Shown: positions 11,873-20,812 of the stretch, one piece after another
How positions within the stretch are numbered: the stretch's first letter is position 1
How the letters are laid out: each line of letters starts with the position of its first letter
Assembly: GCF_900232825.1 (NCBI RefSeq)
Contig: NZ_OCTP01000010.1
Location: 496,001-560,000, forward strand
Reading direction: 5' to 3'
DNA from: Anaerococcus sp. Marseille-P3625
GTDB lineage: Bacteria; Bacillota; Clostridia; Tissierellales; Peptoniphilaceae
DNA: 64,000 nucleotides
Program-made: the position numbers and the translations under genes
Notes under the pieces: generated by a model
What the model saw: only the letters and a program-made list of their open reading frames with translations
Told to the model about the DNA's origin: nothing
Database searches by the model: none

Positions 11873-12343
11873 TTATAGGGAAATTCTCTCTAAAGAGAAT
11901 TTTTCATTTAATATATCCATAATCATAAATCCGGGATTTCCATCTCTTGGCAAAGACACAGAACCTGGATTTATAAATAGAATACCATCAATATAATTAT
12001 TATAATATTTGTGAGTATGGCCAAATATAGTTATATCTGCTTTTAAACTTTTTGATTTTTCGAGAATTTTATCAAAATAAAAATCTATTTTGTACTTATG
12101 ACCATGGGTTATAAAAATTTTCTTATTTAAAATCTCTATTATTTTATCATAAGATTCATTTGAAAAATAGTCGTTATTTCCCTTTACTGTGTAATAATTT
12201 ATTCCAGTTTCATAATATATATTTTTAACATCTTCGATTCCATCACCAGCATGAATTAATAAATCAATATCATCATGAGATAGAATGTATTCACTTATAG
12301 GAACGTAATATCCGTGTGTATCACTAGTTATTAGTATTTTCAT
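11873..12343 (-). CDS. YfcE/MJ0936-type metallophosphodiesterase
   Basis: 156 residues. Calcineurin-like signature: ILITSDTHGYY (D8, H10), LIHAGDG, TVKGNNDYF, FITHGHKY, FGHTHKYYN and FINPGSVSLPRDG. These give a full set of dinuclear metal ligands. Family members hydrolyse phosphodiesters; the natural substrate is unclear. It overlaps the end of the ITPase gene by four bases; this pair is common in Firmicutes. Confidence 0.9.
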   Translation of the reverse strand: MKILITSDTHGYYVPISEYILSHDDIDLLIHAGDGIEDVKNIYYETGINYYTVKGNNDYFSNESYDKIIEILNKKIFITHGHKYKIDFYFDKILEKSKSLKADITIFGHTHKYYNNYIDGILFINPGSVSLPRDGNPGFMIMDILNEKFSLERISL

Positions 12344-12924
12344 ATATATTCTTTTTCTAGAAAATCAACAAAATTTTTTATAGCTTTTGATCTATGAGAA
12401 ATTTCATTAATTTGGCAAGCGTTCATTTGACCTAGGGTAAGGTTTGAATTATCAGGCTTAAAAATTTGATCATAGCCAAAATCGTAAGGTCCAATTTCTT
12501 CTTCTGTGATTACTCCATTTAATCTTCCCTCAAAATAATGGGCTTTGCCATTATTATCTACAAAACAAATCGAAGTTTTAAAATAAGCTTTTCTATTTTT
12601 CTTGCCTTTTAGTTCATCTAATAGTTTTATCCTATTGTCTTTATATGTCGCATTTTCTCCTGCATATCTATGAGCAAATACTCCAGGTCTATTATCCAAT
12701 GCTTCAACGAATAATCCAGTATCATCAGAAAATGTAGGAATTTTAGTCAAATTATAAAAAGTTATTGCTTTTTTTAAAGCATTTCCTTCTAATGTATCCT
12801 TATCTTCATCAACTTCAAAATCTTCATAGCCAAAATCTTTAGGAGATTTTAGTACAATATCTTTTAACATTAATTCAACTTGTTTAAGCTTATCTTTGTT
12901 TCCCGTTGCAAAAACAATTTCCAT
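12340..12924 (-). CDS. rdgB: XTP/dITP diphosphatase (Ham1/RdgB)
   Basis: 194 residues, usual length. Begins MEIVFATGNKDKLKQVE (SxNxxK-type start), contains TFSDDTGLFVEALDNRPG and HRYAGENATYKDNRIKLL, and ends with the ISHRSKAIKNF signature (SHR-x-KA). It removes non-canonical purine nucleoside triphosphates (ITP, XTP, dITP). First gene of the rdgB-yfcE-membrane protein-HAD run. Confidence 0.95.
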   Translation of the reverse strand: MEIVFATGNKDKLKQVELMLKDIVLKSPKDFGYEDFEVDEDKDTLEGNALKKAITFYNLTKIPTFSDDTGLFVEALDNRPGVFAHRYAGENATYKDNRIKLLDELKGKKNRKAYFKTSICFVDNNGKAHYFEGRLNGVITEEEIGPYDFGYDQIFKPDNSNLTLGQMNACQINEISHRSKAIKNFVDFLEKEYI

Positions 12925-12974
12925 TATATTCTCCTTTTTAATAATAACATTTTAACAAAAATCTTTCAATAAAA

Positions 12975-14456
12975 CTAATTACTATCAATTATCTCATTGT
13001 TGTTTATATAACTTTCCTCTATATTTTTTACGTTTGCACCACTTTGTTGATCTATAGATATTAATGTAGTTGATTTATCTGTTGGTATTGAAAATATCGG
13101 TTTTTTTTCTATATATTTTTTATTAATTTTGTGAATCAATATTTCATCAGCAGTTTGAATTAAAATATATTTTCCGTCATTAAAAATATAGTAGTCTTTA
13201 AATTGTGAGTTAATATTTCTTACTTGATCTTTTGAAATATCTATAGGACTTGCAGCTGATTTTTCAATATGATTTCTCATTGGAATTTGCGTACTTGCTT
13301 TTATTTGTTTTCCTTTTGTATAAATAGATGTTTGTATTATCCAATTTCCAAGATCTCTAACCAACCCAAAATTTGTGTTATCTATTATTATATCTTTAGG
13401 TTTTATTTCGGAATCAGCAGAAGTTGCTTCATTTAACACCATATATTGAAATTGATCAGTTGCAGCATTTTCACCTGTAAATTCATCTATTGAAATTAAT
13501 CTATTATCTTGCAATTCGTTAGTAGCTAAGAAGCCATATTTATTTATAGTATTTTCTGCAAATAATTTAGTATAAGAAAATGATATATAATTTATATCTA
13601 CAAAGTTTATCCTTAAATCCATATCATAATCTTTAAAGCTATATCTATTGATATTATCTTCTAGATCCATCTGATCTTCTAATCTGGCTGGATAAGCTTC
13701 AATATTATCATATAGACCACTTAAATTATTTTTTTTGCTACGTACTTTCCAATAATCATCTTTTCCTCTTATGAATATGTCTTCTGATTTTTTATAAGTG
13801 ATTTTATCATTTTGGGCAATCTTTATTAAATAAGTGTAATAGTTGTATTCTACCTCTTTATCAGCTAGATCATCTCTTTCTCTTACTGATAATAATAATG
13901 CTTCATCTTCATCATTTTTTGTTGGATTTTTATCTTTGCTTCTTTCAAATATTGCTAGAACTTTAAATGAATTTATTACTTCAGAGTCAACATCATCCGA
14001 TACTTTTGATAGAAATATCATATTATCATCGGCTATATAAAAAATTTCATCATCAGATGTTTTAATAAAATCTCTTGAAAAATATTGACCTTGTGAGGCG
14101 TTTACAACCACAACATTTTCATCTATTGCTACATTGTCAAAATTATAACCACGATTTACTAAATAATCACTTAAATTTACATATTTAGAAGTGAAAGTTG
14201 GAGGAAAAGCATATTCTTTATTTATTGCCACCAAGTTATTATTAATATACAATTTATCGCCAATTTTAGGTGAATTTGTATTGTTAACGCCAGTTATATT
14301 ATTAACTTTTGTTACTTGCCAAGTTCCTTGTAAAACTGGACTATCAAGTTCAGGAGTTAAAATTAGATCGTTTAATTCATCATCTGATCCCTTAGAACAA
14401 GATACTAAAAATATACTAAAAATAAAAAACAAACAACATCTAATAATCTTTTTCAT
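12975..14456 (-). CDS. Lipoprotein coupled to a sensor kinase, function unknown
   Basis: 493 residues. N-terminal signal with a lipobox (IFLVSC, lipidated Cys at about 20) predicts an outer-face lipoprotein. The rest is a beta-rich, Asp/Asn/Tyr-rich extracytoplasmic region with repeated short blocks around TWQVTKVNN, VNLSDYL, FIRGKDDYW and YFIFNDGKYILIQTADEI, but no family I recognise. Its start lies 17 bases inside the histidine kinase gene, so expression is coupled to the two-component system. It may modulate the kinase, as extracytoplasmic partners of WalK-like sensors do; that is inference. Confidence 0.75.
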   Translation of the reverse strand: MKKIIRCCLFFIFSIFLVSCSKGSDDELNDLILTPELDSPVLQGTWQVTKVNNITGVNNTNSPKIGDKLYINNNLVAINKEYAFPPTFTSKYVNLSDYLVNRGYNFDNVAIDENVVVVNASQGQYFSRDFIKTSDDEIFYIADDNMIFLSKVSDDVDSEVINSFKVLAIFERSKDKNPTKNDEDEALLLSVRERDDLADKEVEYNYYTYLIKIAQNDKITYKKSEDIFIRGKDDYWKVRSKKNNLSGLYDNIEAYPARLEDQMDLEDNINRYSFKDYDMDLRINFVDINYISFSYTKLFAENTINKYGFLATNELQDNRLISIDEFTGENAATDQFQYMVLNEATSADSEIKPKDIIIDNTNFGLVRDLGNWIIQTSIYTKGKQIKASTQIPMRNHIEKSAASPIDISKDQVRNINSQFKDYYIFNDGKYILIQTADEILIHKINKKYIEKKPIFSIPTDKSTTLISIDQQSGANVKNIEESYINNNEIIDSN

Positions 14457-15879
14457 CTTGCATCCTCGGTATTTCTATAATTACTGAAGTTCCAGAGCCA
14501 TATTTGCTTTTAATAATCATATTTCCATCATGAGCTTTTACGATTTCTTCACATATTGATAATCCAAGACCTGTTTGTGATTTGGAAGAAGAACCCTTAT
14601 AAAATTTACTTGCTACAAAGGCAATTTCATCTTCTTTAATACCCTCACCATCATCTTTTATAGTTATTGTTACATAATCATTTAATTGCTCTATGAGTAT
14701 ATCGATATTACCATTTTCATCTGTAAATTTTATGGCATTATCTATTATATTTATAAAAACTTCTTTCATTCTATTTTTATCAGCAAAAACATAGATAGAT
14801 TTATATAATGATGTTAGAGTAAAATTTATTCCCTCATTTTCAGCTCTAGGACTTAATTGAGCATGAACTTGCTTTACAAGTTCTACTATGTCAATTTTTT
14901 CTTTCTCATATTTGAAATTACTTGATTGTAACCTAGAGAAATCTAATAAATCCTCTACCATCATAGATAATCTATCACCTTCACTTTCGATGATGCTAAG
15001 TCCTTGATTAAGCATATCTTTATTTTCCTGAATTTCCTTAGACTGTAAAGTAATAGCCCATCCTTTGATAGATGTAAGTGGTGTTCTAAGCTCGTGAGAA
15101 ACTGAAGATATAAACTCGTTTTTCATATCCTCTCTTCTTATAATATTCTCGCTCATAAAATTTAAAGTTTGACCTAATTCTGATAATTCATCAGTTCCAT
15201 TAATTTCAGCTTTTGCATTGAAATTGCCTTGGGCTAATTTTTCTGAAACATTTATTAATTTAAGAATTGGAGCAACAAGACTTTTTGATGCGACTAAAGC
15301 TAGTATAAAAGCAGAAATAACAACAAATAGACCAAATATAACATAAATAACCATATCTGCTCTAATTTTTTGGTTAACTTTAGACATTGAGCTGGTTAAT
15401 CTTAATATTCCAGCTTGTTTCTCATTTGAACTTAAAGGATATGATAGAGAAATTATCTCTTCCTTAGTTTTAATATTTTTGCGTCTATAAATTCCTTGCT
15501 TACCTTCTTTGGAAGCTTTTACATCTACATTTTTTAACTTTTCCCCAACTTCAACAGACGCTTGAGAATCAAAAAGTACTGTCCCTGAATTATCTAATAT
15601 TTGAACTTGAGTTGTATTACCTCTATAAAAAGCGTTTTTATCTCCAATAATTATATCGGCAAGATCATATTTATTTGAATAATTGTTAAACTGTAATTGA
15701 TCTATTTTTGCTTGGTTAAGCATTGATCCTATCAAGGTGGATTGATAGTAATTTTTAATGCTATTAAAGGCAAATATTTCAAAACCTATTACAACGGTTA
15801 TAACAAACATCATTATGAATCTAACTATTGTTATTCTATAAGAAGAATTTAAATTCAATTTATTATTTATTAATTCCAT
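14440..15879 (-). CDS. Membrane sensor histidine kinase (WalK/PhoR-like)
   Basis: 479 residues. TM1 (about 18-38), an about 135-residue extracytoplasmic region, TM2 (about 175-200), HAMP, HisKA with FISSVSHELRTPLTSIKGW (phospho-His), and HATPase with N-box IIDNAIKFTD, G1 DDGEGIKEDE and G2 TGLGLSICEEIV. The complete kinase core predicts activity. It overlaps the response regulator start region and the downstream lipoprotein start, giving a three-gene coupled unit. No PAS domain is obvious, unlike WalK. Confidence 0.92.
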   Translation of the reverse strand: MELINNKLNLNSSYRITIVRFIMMFVITVVIGFEIFAFNSIKNYYQSTLIGSMLNQAKIDQLQFNNYSNKYDLADIIIGDKNAFYRGNTTQVQILDNSGTVLFDSQASVEVGEKLKNVDVKASKEGKQGIYRRKNIKTKEEIISLSYPLSSNEKQAGILRLTSSMSKVNQKIRADMVIYVIFGLFVVISAFILALVASKSLVAPILKLINVSEKLAQGNFNAKAEINGTDELSELGQTLNFMSENIIRREDMKNEFISSVSHELRTPLTSIKGWAITLQSKEIQENKDMLNQGLSIIESEGDRLSMMVEDLLDFSRLQSSNFKYEKEKIDIVELVKQVHAQLSPRAENEGINFTLTSLYKSIYVFADKNRMKEVFINIIDNAIKFTDENGNIDILIEQLNDYVTITIKDDGEGIKEDEIAFVASKFYKGSSSKSQTGLGLSICEEIVKAHDGNMIIKSKYGSGTSVIIEIPRMQDEKDY

Positions 15880-16568
15880 CTATAACCTGTACCCCAAACA
15901 GTTTCAATATATTTAGGCTTTGCTGGATCTTCTTCGATTTTTGCTCTAATTCTTCTTATATTAACGTCTACTATTTTAGTATCGTTGCTATAATTTTCTC
16001 CCCAAGTTTTCTTCATGATTTCATCACGTGTCATTGCTTTGCCTTTTGCGTTAATAAAAATTTTAAGTATAGCAAACTCTGTGGGTGTAAGATCAATTTC
16101 AATGCCATTTTTGTAAAAAGTTTTTGCATATAAGTCTAGAGTAAAAGGACCATCGTTTATAGAATTTGTCTTCTCTCCTTCTGCCTTATCATTAGTTAAA
16201 TTAACTCTTCTCATAAGAGATCTTACTCTAAGTATTAGTTCTTGTGGATTAAAGGGTTTGATAATATAATCATCTGCACCTCTTTCAAGTCCTAAAATTT
16301 TATCTATATCTTGGCTTTTGGCTGAAACCATGATGATACCTGTTTTAGGAGATTTTTCTCTTATTTTTTGGCAAACTTCAAATCCATTGATACCAGGAAG
16401 CATAACATCTAGTATTGCAACTGCTGGATTTTCTTCTTCAAACACTTTTAAAGCTTCCTCACCAGTAGATGCTTCACAAGTTTTATAGCCTTGATATTCC
16501 AAGTTGATTTTCATAAATTGTCTGATTGAATTTTCATCATCTAATATTAAGACTTTATTATTTTCCAT
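15870..16568 (-). CDS. OmpR/PhoB-family response regulator
   Basis: 232 residues from ATG 16568 (AAAGGA eight bases upstream; a longer in-frame start has no ribosome site). Receiver domain: VLILDDENSIRQF (acidic pocket), phospho-acceptor Asp in VAILDVMLPGING, conserved Lys in ADDYIIKPFNP. C-terminal winged helix: TRDEIMKKTWG, VDVNIRRIRAKIEED and YIETVWGTGYRWN. Paired with the downstream kinase. It overlaps the end of the ROK kinase gene by 11 bases, so sugar phosphorylation and this signalling pair may share a transcript. Confidence 0.94.
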   Translation of the reverse strand: MENNKVLILDDENSIRQFMKINLEYQGYKTCEASTGEEALKVFEEENPAVAILDVMLPGINGFEVCQKIREKSPKTGIIMVSAKSQDIDKILGLERGADDYIIKPFNPQELILRVRSLMRRVNLTNDKAEGEKTNSINDGPFTLDLYAKTFYKNGIEIDLTPTEFAILKIFINAKGKAMTRDEIMKKTWGENYSNDTKIVDVNIRRIRAKIEEDPAKPKYIETVWGTGYRWN

Positions 16569-17460
16569 TATCTTTCCTTTCAAAAGCAATTTTACCTGCT
16601 CCAATAACTCCCGAATCATTCATAAATTTAGCAGGAATTACGCTTATATTTAAGGTATTATTGCAAATTTCGTTAAATTTTTCAATCATACCATCCCGCC
16701 AAATATCTTTTGAATTTATAACTCCACCGCCAATAACTATTACTTCTGGATCAAATATATTTCTTAGGCTTGTCAAAAAATATGCCAAATCTTCTTGATA
16801 GGTATTTAAAACTTCTTTAGCATAAGGATCTATTTCAATTCTTTTTAGGATTTGTTCTCCACTTAAATCTTCACCTGTTAGTTTTTTGTAATTTTTAGAT
16901 ATAGCAGCTCCTGAGCAATAGGCTTCTGCACATCCATGTTGACCACAAGTGCAATAATCGCCAGCTGGATGAAGAATTAAATGACCAAGCTCTGCTCCTT
17001 GGAAATGTGATCCTGTTAACATCCCTCTTTTAGAGTTATAAACCGCACCACCTACTCCAGTTCCAAGTGTTATCATTACAATGTCATCTGCATTTTTGCA
17101 AGATCCTAACCATTTTTCTGCAAGTAAGGCAATGTTTGCATCATTTTCTACATAAACAGGTATATCTACAAATTCCTCTACAGCTTTTTTTAGATTTAAA
17201 CCACTCCATCCTTCAATATTACCAGCAAATGTTACAATTCCATTTTCTGAATCGATAAAACCAGGAGTTCCAATGCCTATTGCTATGGCCTCTTTGTAAT
17301 CTAAGCCATAAATAGCTTTTTTGATATTATTTAAAACTACATCACGACCCTCTTTTGCTTGAGTGTCGATGCTATTTTTATCTATTATTTTCCCGTTTCT
17401 ATCAATAAGACAAGCGTTTATTTTTGTTCCACCTAAATCAATACCTATGACTTTATCCAT
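16558..17460 (-). CDS. ROK-family glucokinase
   Basis: 300 residues from ATG 17460 (AGGAG eight bases upstream; a TTG two codons earlier is too close). ATP site IGIDLGGTKINACL, sugar region VENDANIALLAEKW, TLGTGVGGAV, and the ROK zinc motif CTCGQHGCAEAYCSG; late glycine motif VIGGGVI. It phosphorylates glucose or a related hexose in the cytosol. Glucokinase is the best guess because the zinc-binding ROK class in Firmicutes is usually glucose-specific. The window's glycogen operon gives a metabolic context. Confidence 0.9.
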   Translation of the reverse strand: MDKVIGIDLGGTKINACLIDRNGKIIDKNSIDTQAKEGRDVVLNNIKKAIYGLDYKEAIAIGIGTPGFIDSENGIVTFAGNIEGWSGLNLKKAVEEFVDIPVYVENDANIALLAEKWLGSCKNADDIVMITLGTGVGGAVYNSKRGMLTGSHFQGAELGHLILHPAGDYCTCGQHGCAEAYCSGAAISKNYKKLTGEDLSGEQILKRIEIDPYAKEVLNTYQEDLAYFLTSLRNIFDPEVIVIGGGVINSKDIWRDGMIEKFNEICNNTLNISVIPAKFMNDSGVIGAGKIAFERKDNGK

Positions 17461-17471
17461 TAGCAAATCTC

Positions 17472-18428
17472 CTACAATTTAAATACTTTATTTTTTAGGC
17501 TTATTATATTGTCTTTTTTCTTTGAAAAAAATTCTCTATCTTTAAGATATTCTAAACCTTCTATCTGTCCAAATTTTAGTTTATAAGCCAATAAAACTTG
17601 ATTTTTAATTGATAATTTATCATATAGAATATTATTTATTTCTTTATTTCCATATTTACTATCACCAATTATTGGAGTCTTATTCTTTTTTAATGAATAT
17701 CTGATTTGATGAGTTTTCCCTGTTAATAGTTCACACTCTATAAGACTAAAGTTTCCATTACTTTCAATAGGTCTAAATTTTGTAATTATCCTAGAACCTT
17801 GTTCTGATTGTTTCACTTTATTTCGATTTTCATTTTTTGATATATAAGTGTCTACGGTAAATTCTTCTTTTATCTCGCCTTTTACTATAGTCAAATAATA
17901 CTTGGAAATTTTATTTTCTCTTATGGCCTTATTTAGCTTTCTCAATGCCATAGCATTTTTAGCACCTATTACCAAACCTTCGGTGTTTCTATCTAGTCTA
18001 TTTACGACGGCTGGTGTAAAAGTTTTATCTCTACTATCGACTTTATTAGTTTTTATAAGATAAGAAATCATTTGGTCAACTAAGTTGTTACCATAATCTT
18101 TTGAATCTGATGAATGTGTTAATAGACCACTTTTTTTATCCAAAATTATTATATTTTCATCTTCATATATTATGTCCAAATCAAAATCGCTGGCTTTATA
18201 ATCAGTTTTTCTTATCCATTTATTATAGTCGTTTTCAGAAATGTACATATTTATAAGATCACCTTCATTAACAAACATTTCTGCTTTGGCTCTTTTACCA
18301 TTAATTTTAAAGTTTTTCTTTCTTATGTTTTTTTGTAATAATGAAAGTGGTGCATTAGAAAAATATTTTCTTAGAAATCTATCAAATCTTTGATTGGCAT
18401 CATTTTTATTTATAGTAATTTCTATCAT
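17472..18428 (-). CDS. RluA-family 23S rRNA pseudouridine synthase
   Basis: 318 residues. N-terminal S4 RNA-binding domain (RFDRFLRKYFSNAPLSLLQK to NEGDLINMYI) and RluA catalytic domain with VVNRLDRNTEGLVI (catalytic Asp in the RLDRxTxG motif) and CELLTGKTHQIRYSL. Converts specific uridines of large-subunit rRNA; the position cannot be told from sequence. A second family member lies at 33757-34611. The gene starts two bases before the unknown 181-aa gene ends. Confidence 0.92.
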   Translation of the reverse strand: MIEITINKNDANQRFDRFLRKYFSNAPLSLLQKNIRKKNFKINGKRAKAEMFVNEGDLINMYISENDYNKWIRKTDYKASDFDLDIIYEDENIIILDKKSGLLTHSSDSKDYGNNLVDQMISYLIKTNKVDSRDKTFTPAVVNRLDRNTEGLVIGAKNAMALRKLNKAIRENKISKYYLTIVKGEIKEEFTVDTYISKNENRNKVKQSEQGSRIITKFRPIESNGNFSLIECELLTGKTHQIRYSLKKNKTPIIGDSKYGNKEINNILYDKLSIKNQVLLAYKLKFGQIEGLEYLKDREFFSKKKDNIISLKNKVFKL

Positions 18429-18429
18429 A

Positions 18430-18975
18430 TTAGTAAGATTTATTTACATAAGAATCAATTAAAGATGGCTTAGAATAGTCCAAAAATACACCATGGTTTT
18501 TTAATTCATTTAGGATTTTCTTGTTTTTTGAATGTAAAATTAATTTTTCTATGGATTTTACATTTATTTCAAAAATTTCGCCTCTTAATCTTTTTGAATT
18601 AAGGATTATAAAATAACTTTCTACAAACTTATAATCTAAAAGTTCTAATATTCTTTGTGTTGCAACATCTTTTAGGTAATAATAATTTTCTCTTTCATTT
18701 ATTAGCCTTGCATATAATTTCCTTTTTTTATAATTGTTTACAATTATTTTTGCTTCCGCATTGGATTTTTTAGCCAAGAGATTGTAATACTGGTAATTAT
18801 AGATTGCTTCTTCTACATTTTTAATATTAGAAAATGGTTTTAGATCAAGTTTTTTTATGTAATCTAAATTTGATTGTAAAAATTTATCTTTATCTATTTT
18901 AGATTCTTCTAATAAATCGATGGCTTCCTTTCTAAAATTTTCAAACGACTTTAGTTTATCTACTTCTTTTATCAT
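18430..18975 (-). CDS. Conserved helical protein, unknown function
   Basis: 181 residues, basic and helical, no signal or membrane segment. Tyr/Lys-rich stretches (YNYQYYNLLAKKSNAEAKII, YKKRKLYARLINERENYYYL) suggest a soluble, possibly RNA- or ribosome-associated protein, but I do not recognise the family. It is directly followed by an rRNA pseudouridine synthase gene, almost overlapping, which hints at cotranslation. A terminator of the preceding operon lies just upstream. Confidence 0.6.
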   Translation of the reverse strand: MIKEVDKLKSFENFRKEAIDLLEESKIDKDKFLQSNLDYIKKLDLKPFSNIKNVEEAIYNYQYYNLLAKKSNAEAKIIVNNYKKRKLYARLINERENYYYLKDVATQRILELLDYKFVESYFIILNSKRLRGEIFEINVKSIEKLILHSKNKKILNELKNHGVFLDYSKPSLIDSYVNKSY

Positions 18976-18978
18976 AAT

Positions 18979-19003
18979 AAAAAACCGCCTCTTAGGAGAC
19001 GGT
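18979..19003 (-). terminator. Terminator after the P-loop gene operon
   Basis: Minus-strand hairpin ACCGTCTC-CTAA-GAGGCGGT (one G-U pair; 18984-19003) followed by TTTTTTATT. It ends the yitT-to-P-loop operon. Confidence 0.9.
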
Positions 19004-19015
19004 CACATAAATCTT

Positions 19016-19435
19016 TTAATTAACTTCTATTATTTCAGCTTTAATAGATTCAGGTATATCTTCTTTTGACCAGTCTAAACTTAGATAAATATCTGATTTT
19101 GCATATTCTGATAATTTCATTAAACCGTCAGTAAGTTTTTCTAAGTTGTCTTTGTTTATATCTGCTATCTCATAAGCTCCATCTACATAAATTTTGCCGA
19201 TATCATAATCACGAGCTAAAATACCAGCTATAAAACCTCTGAGTTGGCCTATGCAATTAATGTTATATGATTTTGCATTTATTACTCTAACTTTATGATT
19301 TAGAATTCTTGTTCTATCATCTTCAGTTGTTACAAAAGCGACGTTGTTTACGTCTTTTTCCTTTTCTTTTGTTGCCTCATCTACTAAATATTGAGTCTTT
19401 CCTGAGCCTGATTTTCCAATTACATAGTATAACAT
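19016..19435 (-). CDS. Small P-loop NTPase-like protein
   Basis: 139 residues. A clear Walker A, YYVIGKSGSGKTQYL (residues 3-17), opens the protein; a possible Walker B is KIYVDGAYE near residue 80. The short length leaves only a minimal nucleotide-binding core, with no helicase or kinase motifs. Function unknown. It abuts the radical SAM gene without a gap and is the last gene of the operon before a strong terminator. Confidence 0.7.
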   Translation of the reverse strand: MLYYVIGKSGSGKTQYLVDEATKEKEKDVNNVAFVTTEDDRTRILNHKVRVINAKSYNINCIGQLRGFIAGILARDYDIGKIYVDGAYEIADINKDNLEKLTDGLMKLSEYAKSDIYLSLDWSKEDIPESIKAEIIEVN

Positions 19436-20383
19436 TTACATGTCCCCCTTTATTTTTTTGTATATTTTTTCATTGGACTTATCGCCTTGGACAAATCCAT
19501 TTTCAACCATTATTTGCACAATTTCATCTCTAATAAGCCACCAAGATGTATTCCGGTTGCAAAATACAGTTTTTTCGCTTGGAGCTCTGCCAACTAATCT
19601 AGAAATTGCTACATCCTTCTTTAATATTCTTAAAAATTCAATAACATTTTTCTCGTAATCTTCTTTGCTTGGCAAGATAAATTCATTATTTTCATACATT
19701 TGGCAAAGCTTAGTCCCTTTTATGATAAATAAGGAATGAATTTTTACTTCATTGACATTTAGCACATTAATAATTCTAGCCGTTTCTCTGACATCTCTTA
19801 TATCATCCCAGGGTAGGGAAAGTATTACATGAGCACAAATTCTAAAATTATACTTATTTATCAAAATACAAGCTTTTATGAAATCTGCCAAGCTTTCGGC
19901 TCTATTTAATATTTCTAAAGTTTTATAATTGGCAGTTTGTAAACCGAGTTCAAAAATTATATCCTTGCCAGTTTCTTTTTTCCATTGTTTTAAAAAGCTA
20001 AGCTTATCTTCGCTTATACAATCAGATCTAGTTGATATAGCAACTGCAACTATATAATCCTTATCACAAGCTTTTATTATTTCTTTAAAAGTTTGTAAAT
20101 CCATATAGGTATTAGTGAAGTTTTGAAAGTAGGCAATAAATTTTTTTATTTTGTATTTTTTACCTATATAAGCTTTGTTGCTAGCTAATTGTTCATCAAC
20201 ACTTAAGCAGGACGGTAAATTTTCAAAACTTCCACCATCTTCCGAACAATATATACATCCGCCGTAAGAAGCTTCACCATCCCTATTTGGACAAGTAAGA
20301 GATAATTTTATTGGTAACTTATATATTTTTTCACCATATTTTGTTTTATAATATTCACTGACTGAATAATATGCATTATTCAT
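19436..20383 (-). CDS. YhcC/TIGR01212-type radical SAM protein
   Basis: 315 residues. Family start YYKTKYGEKIYKLPI, then the modified radical SAM cluster motif LTCPNRDGEASYGGCIYC, with FENLPS, YFQNFTNTY and ISTRSDC downstream as in YhcC. Binds a 4Fe-4S cluster and SAM; the reaction is unknown (tRNA or small-molecule modification has been suggested for relatives). Overlaps the DUF1292 gene by eight bases. Confidence 0.88.
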   Translation of the reverse strand: MNNAYYSVSEYYKTKYGEKIYKLPIKLSLTCPNRDGEASYGGCIYCSEDGGSFENLPSCLSVDEQLASNKAYIGKKYKIKKFIAYFQNFTNTYMDLQTFKEIIKACDKDYIVAVAISTRSDCISEDKLSFLKQWKKETGKDIIFELGLQTANYKTLEILNRAESLADFIKACILINKYNFRICAHVILSLPWDDIRDVRETARIINVLNVNEVKIHSLFIIKGTKLCQMYENNEFILPSKEDYEKNVIEFLRILKKDVAISRLVGRAPSEKTVFCNRNTSWWLIRDEIVQIMVENGFVQGDKSNEKIYKKIKGDM

Positions 20384-20801
20384 CTTTATCTTCTAAATCA
20401 ATGTCCTCTTTTTCGTATATAATTTCTTCATCGATTATTACATCTTCAGTATTTTCACGTATTTCCAAATCAGTATTGTAATCTTCTACTAATTGATCGA
20501 TTGCATCATCATTCCAATAATGACTAAATAAGTGGAAAACTTCTTCTATTTCATCATCATCTTCTATTGTTTTTAAATCTATTTCATTTTCATCATTATC
20601 AAAAGAATCTTCGTAATAAAATAAATAAATTTCATTACTCATACTTGATATTAAGGCCACATAATCAACATCATCTACTGAGAATATATCAATTAAATAG
20701 CACTCTTCAGAATCTTCCCCAAAATCTAACTGAATTACAGCTTTGCCTTCATTTTTTAAAAATTCTAGCTCATGACCATGTATTTGTAATTTTTCGCTCA
20801 C
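20376..20801 (-). CDS. DUF1292-like acidic protein
   Basis: 141 residues from a GTG at 20801, placed six bases after a perfect AGGAGG. An apparent longer frame begins with a TTG inside that ribosome site and is not credible. The core (HELEFLKNEGKAVIQLDFGE, YLIDIFSVDDVDYVALI, IYLFYYEDS) resembles the DUF1292 beta-rich domain; the C-terminal third is an acidic Asp/Glu tail. No catalytic motif. It lies between the degenerate PepD and the radical SAM protein. Confidence 0.7.
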   Translation of the reverse strand: MSEKLQIHGHELEFLKNEGKAVIQLDFGEDSEECYLIDIFSVDDVDYVALISSMSNEIYLFYYEDSFDNDENEIDLKTIEDDDEIEEVFHLFSHYWNDDAIDQLVEDYNTDLEIRENTEDVIIDEEIIYEKEDIDLEDKDE

Positions 20802-20812
20802 ACATGTCCTCC

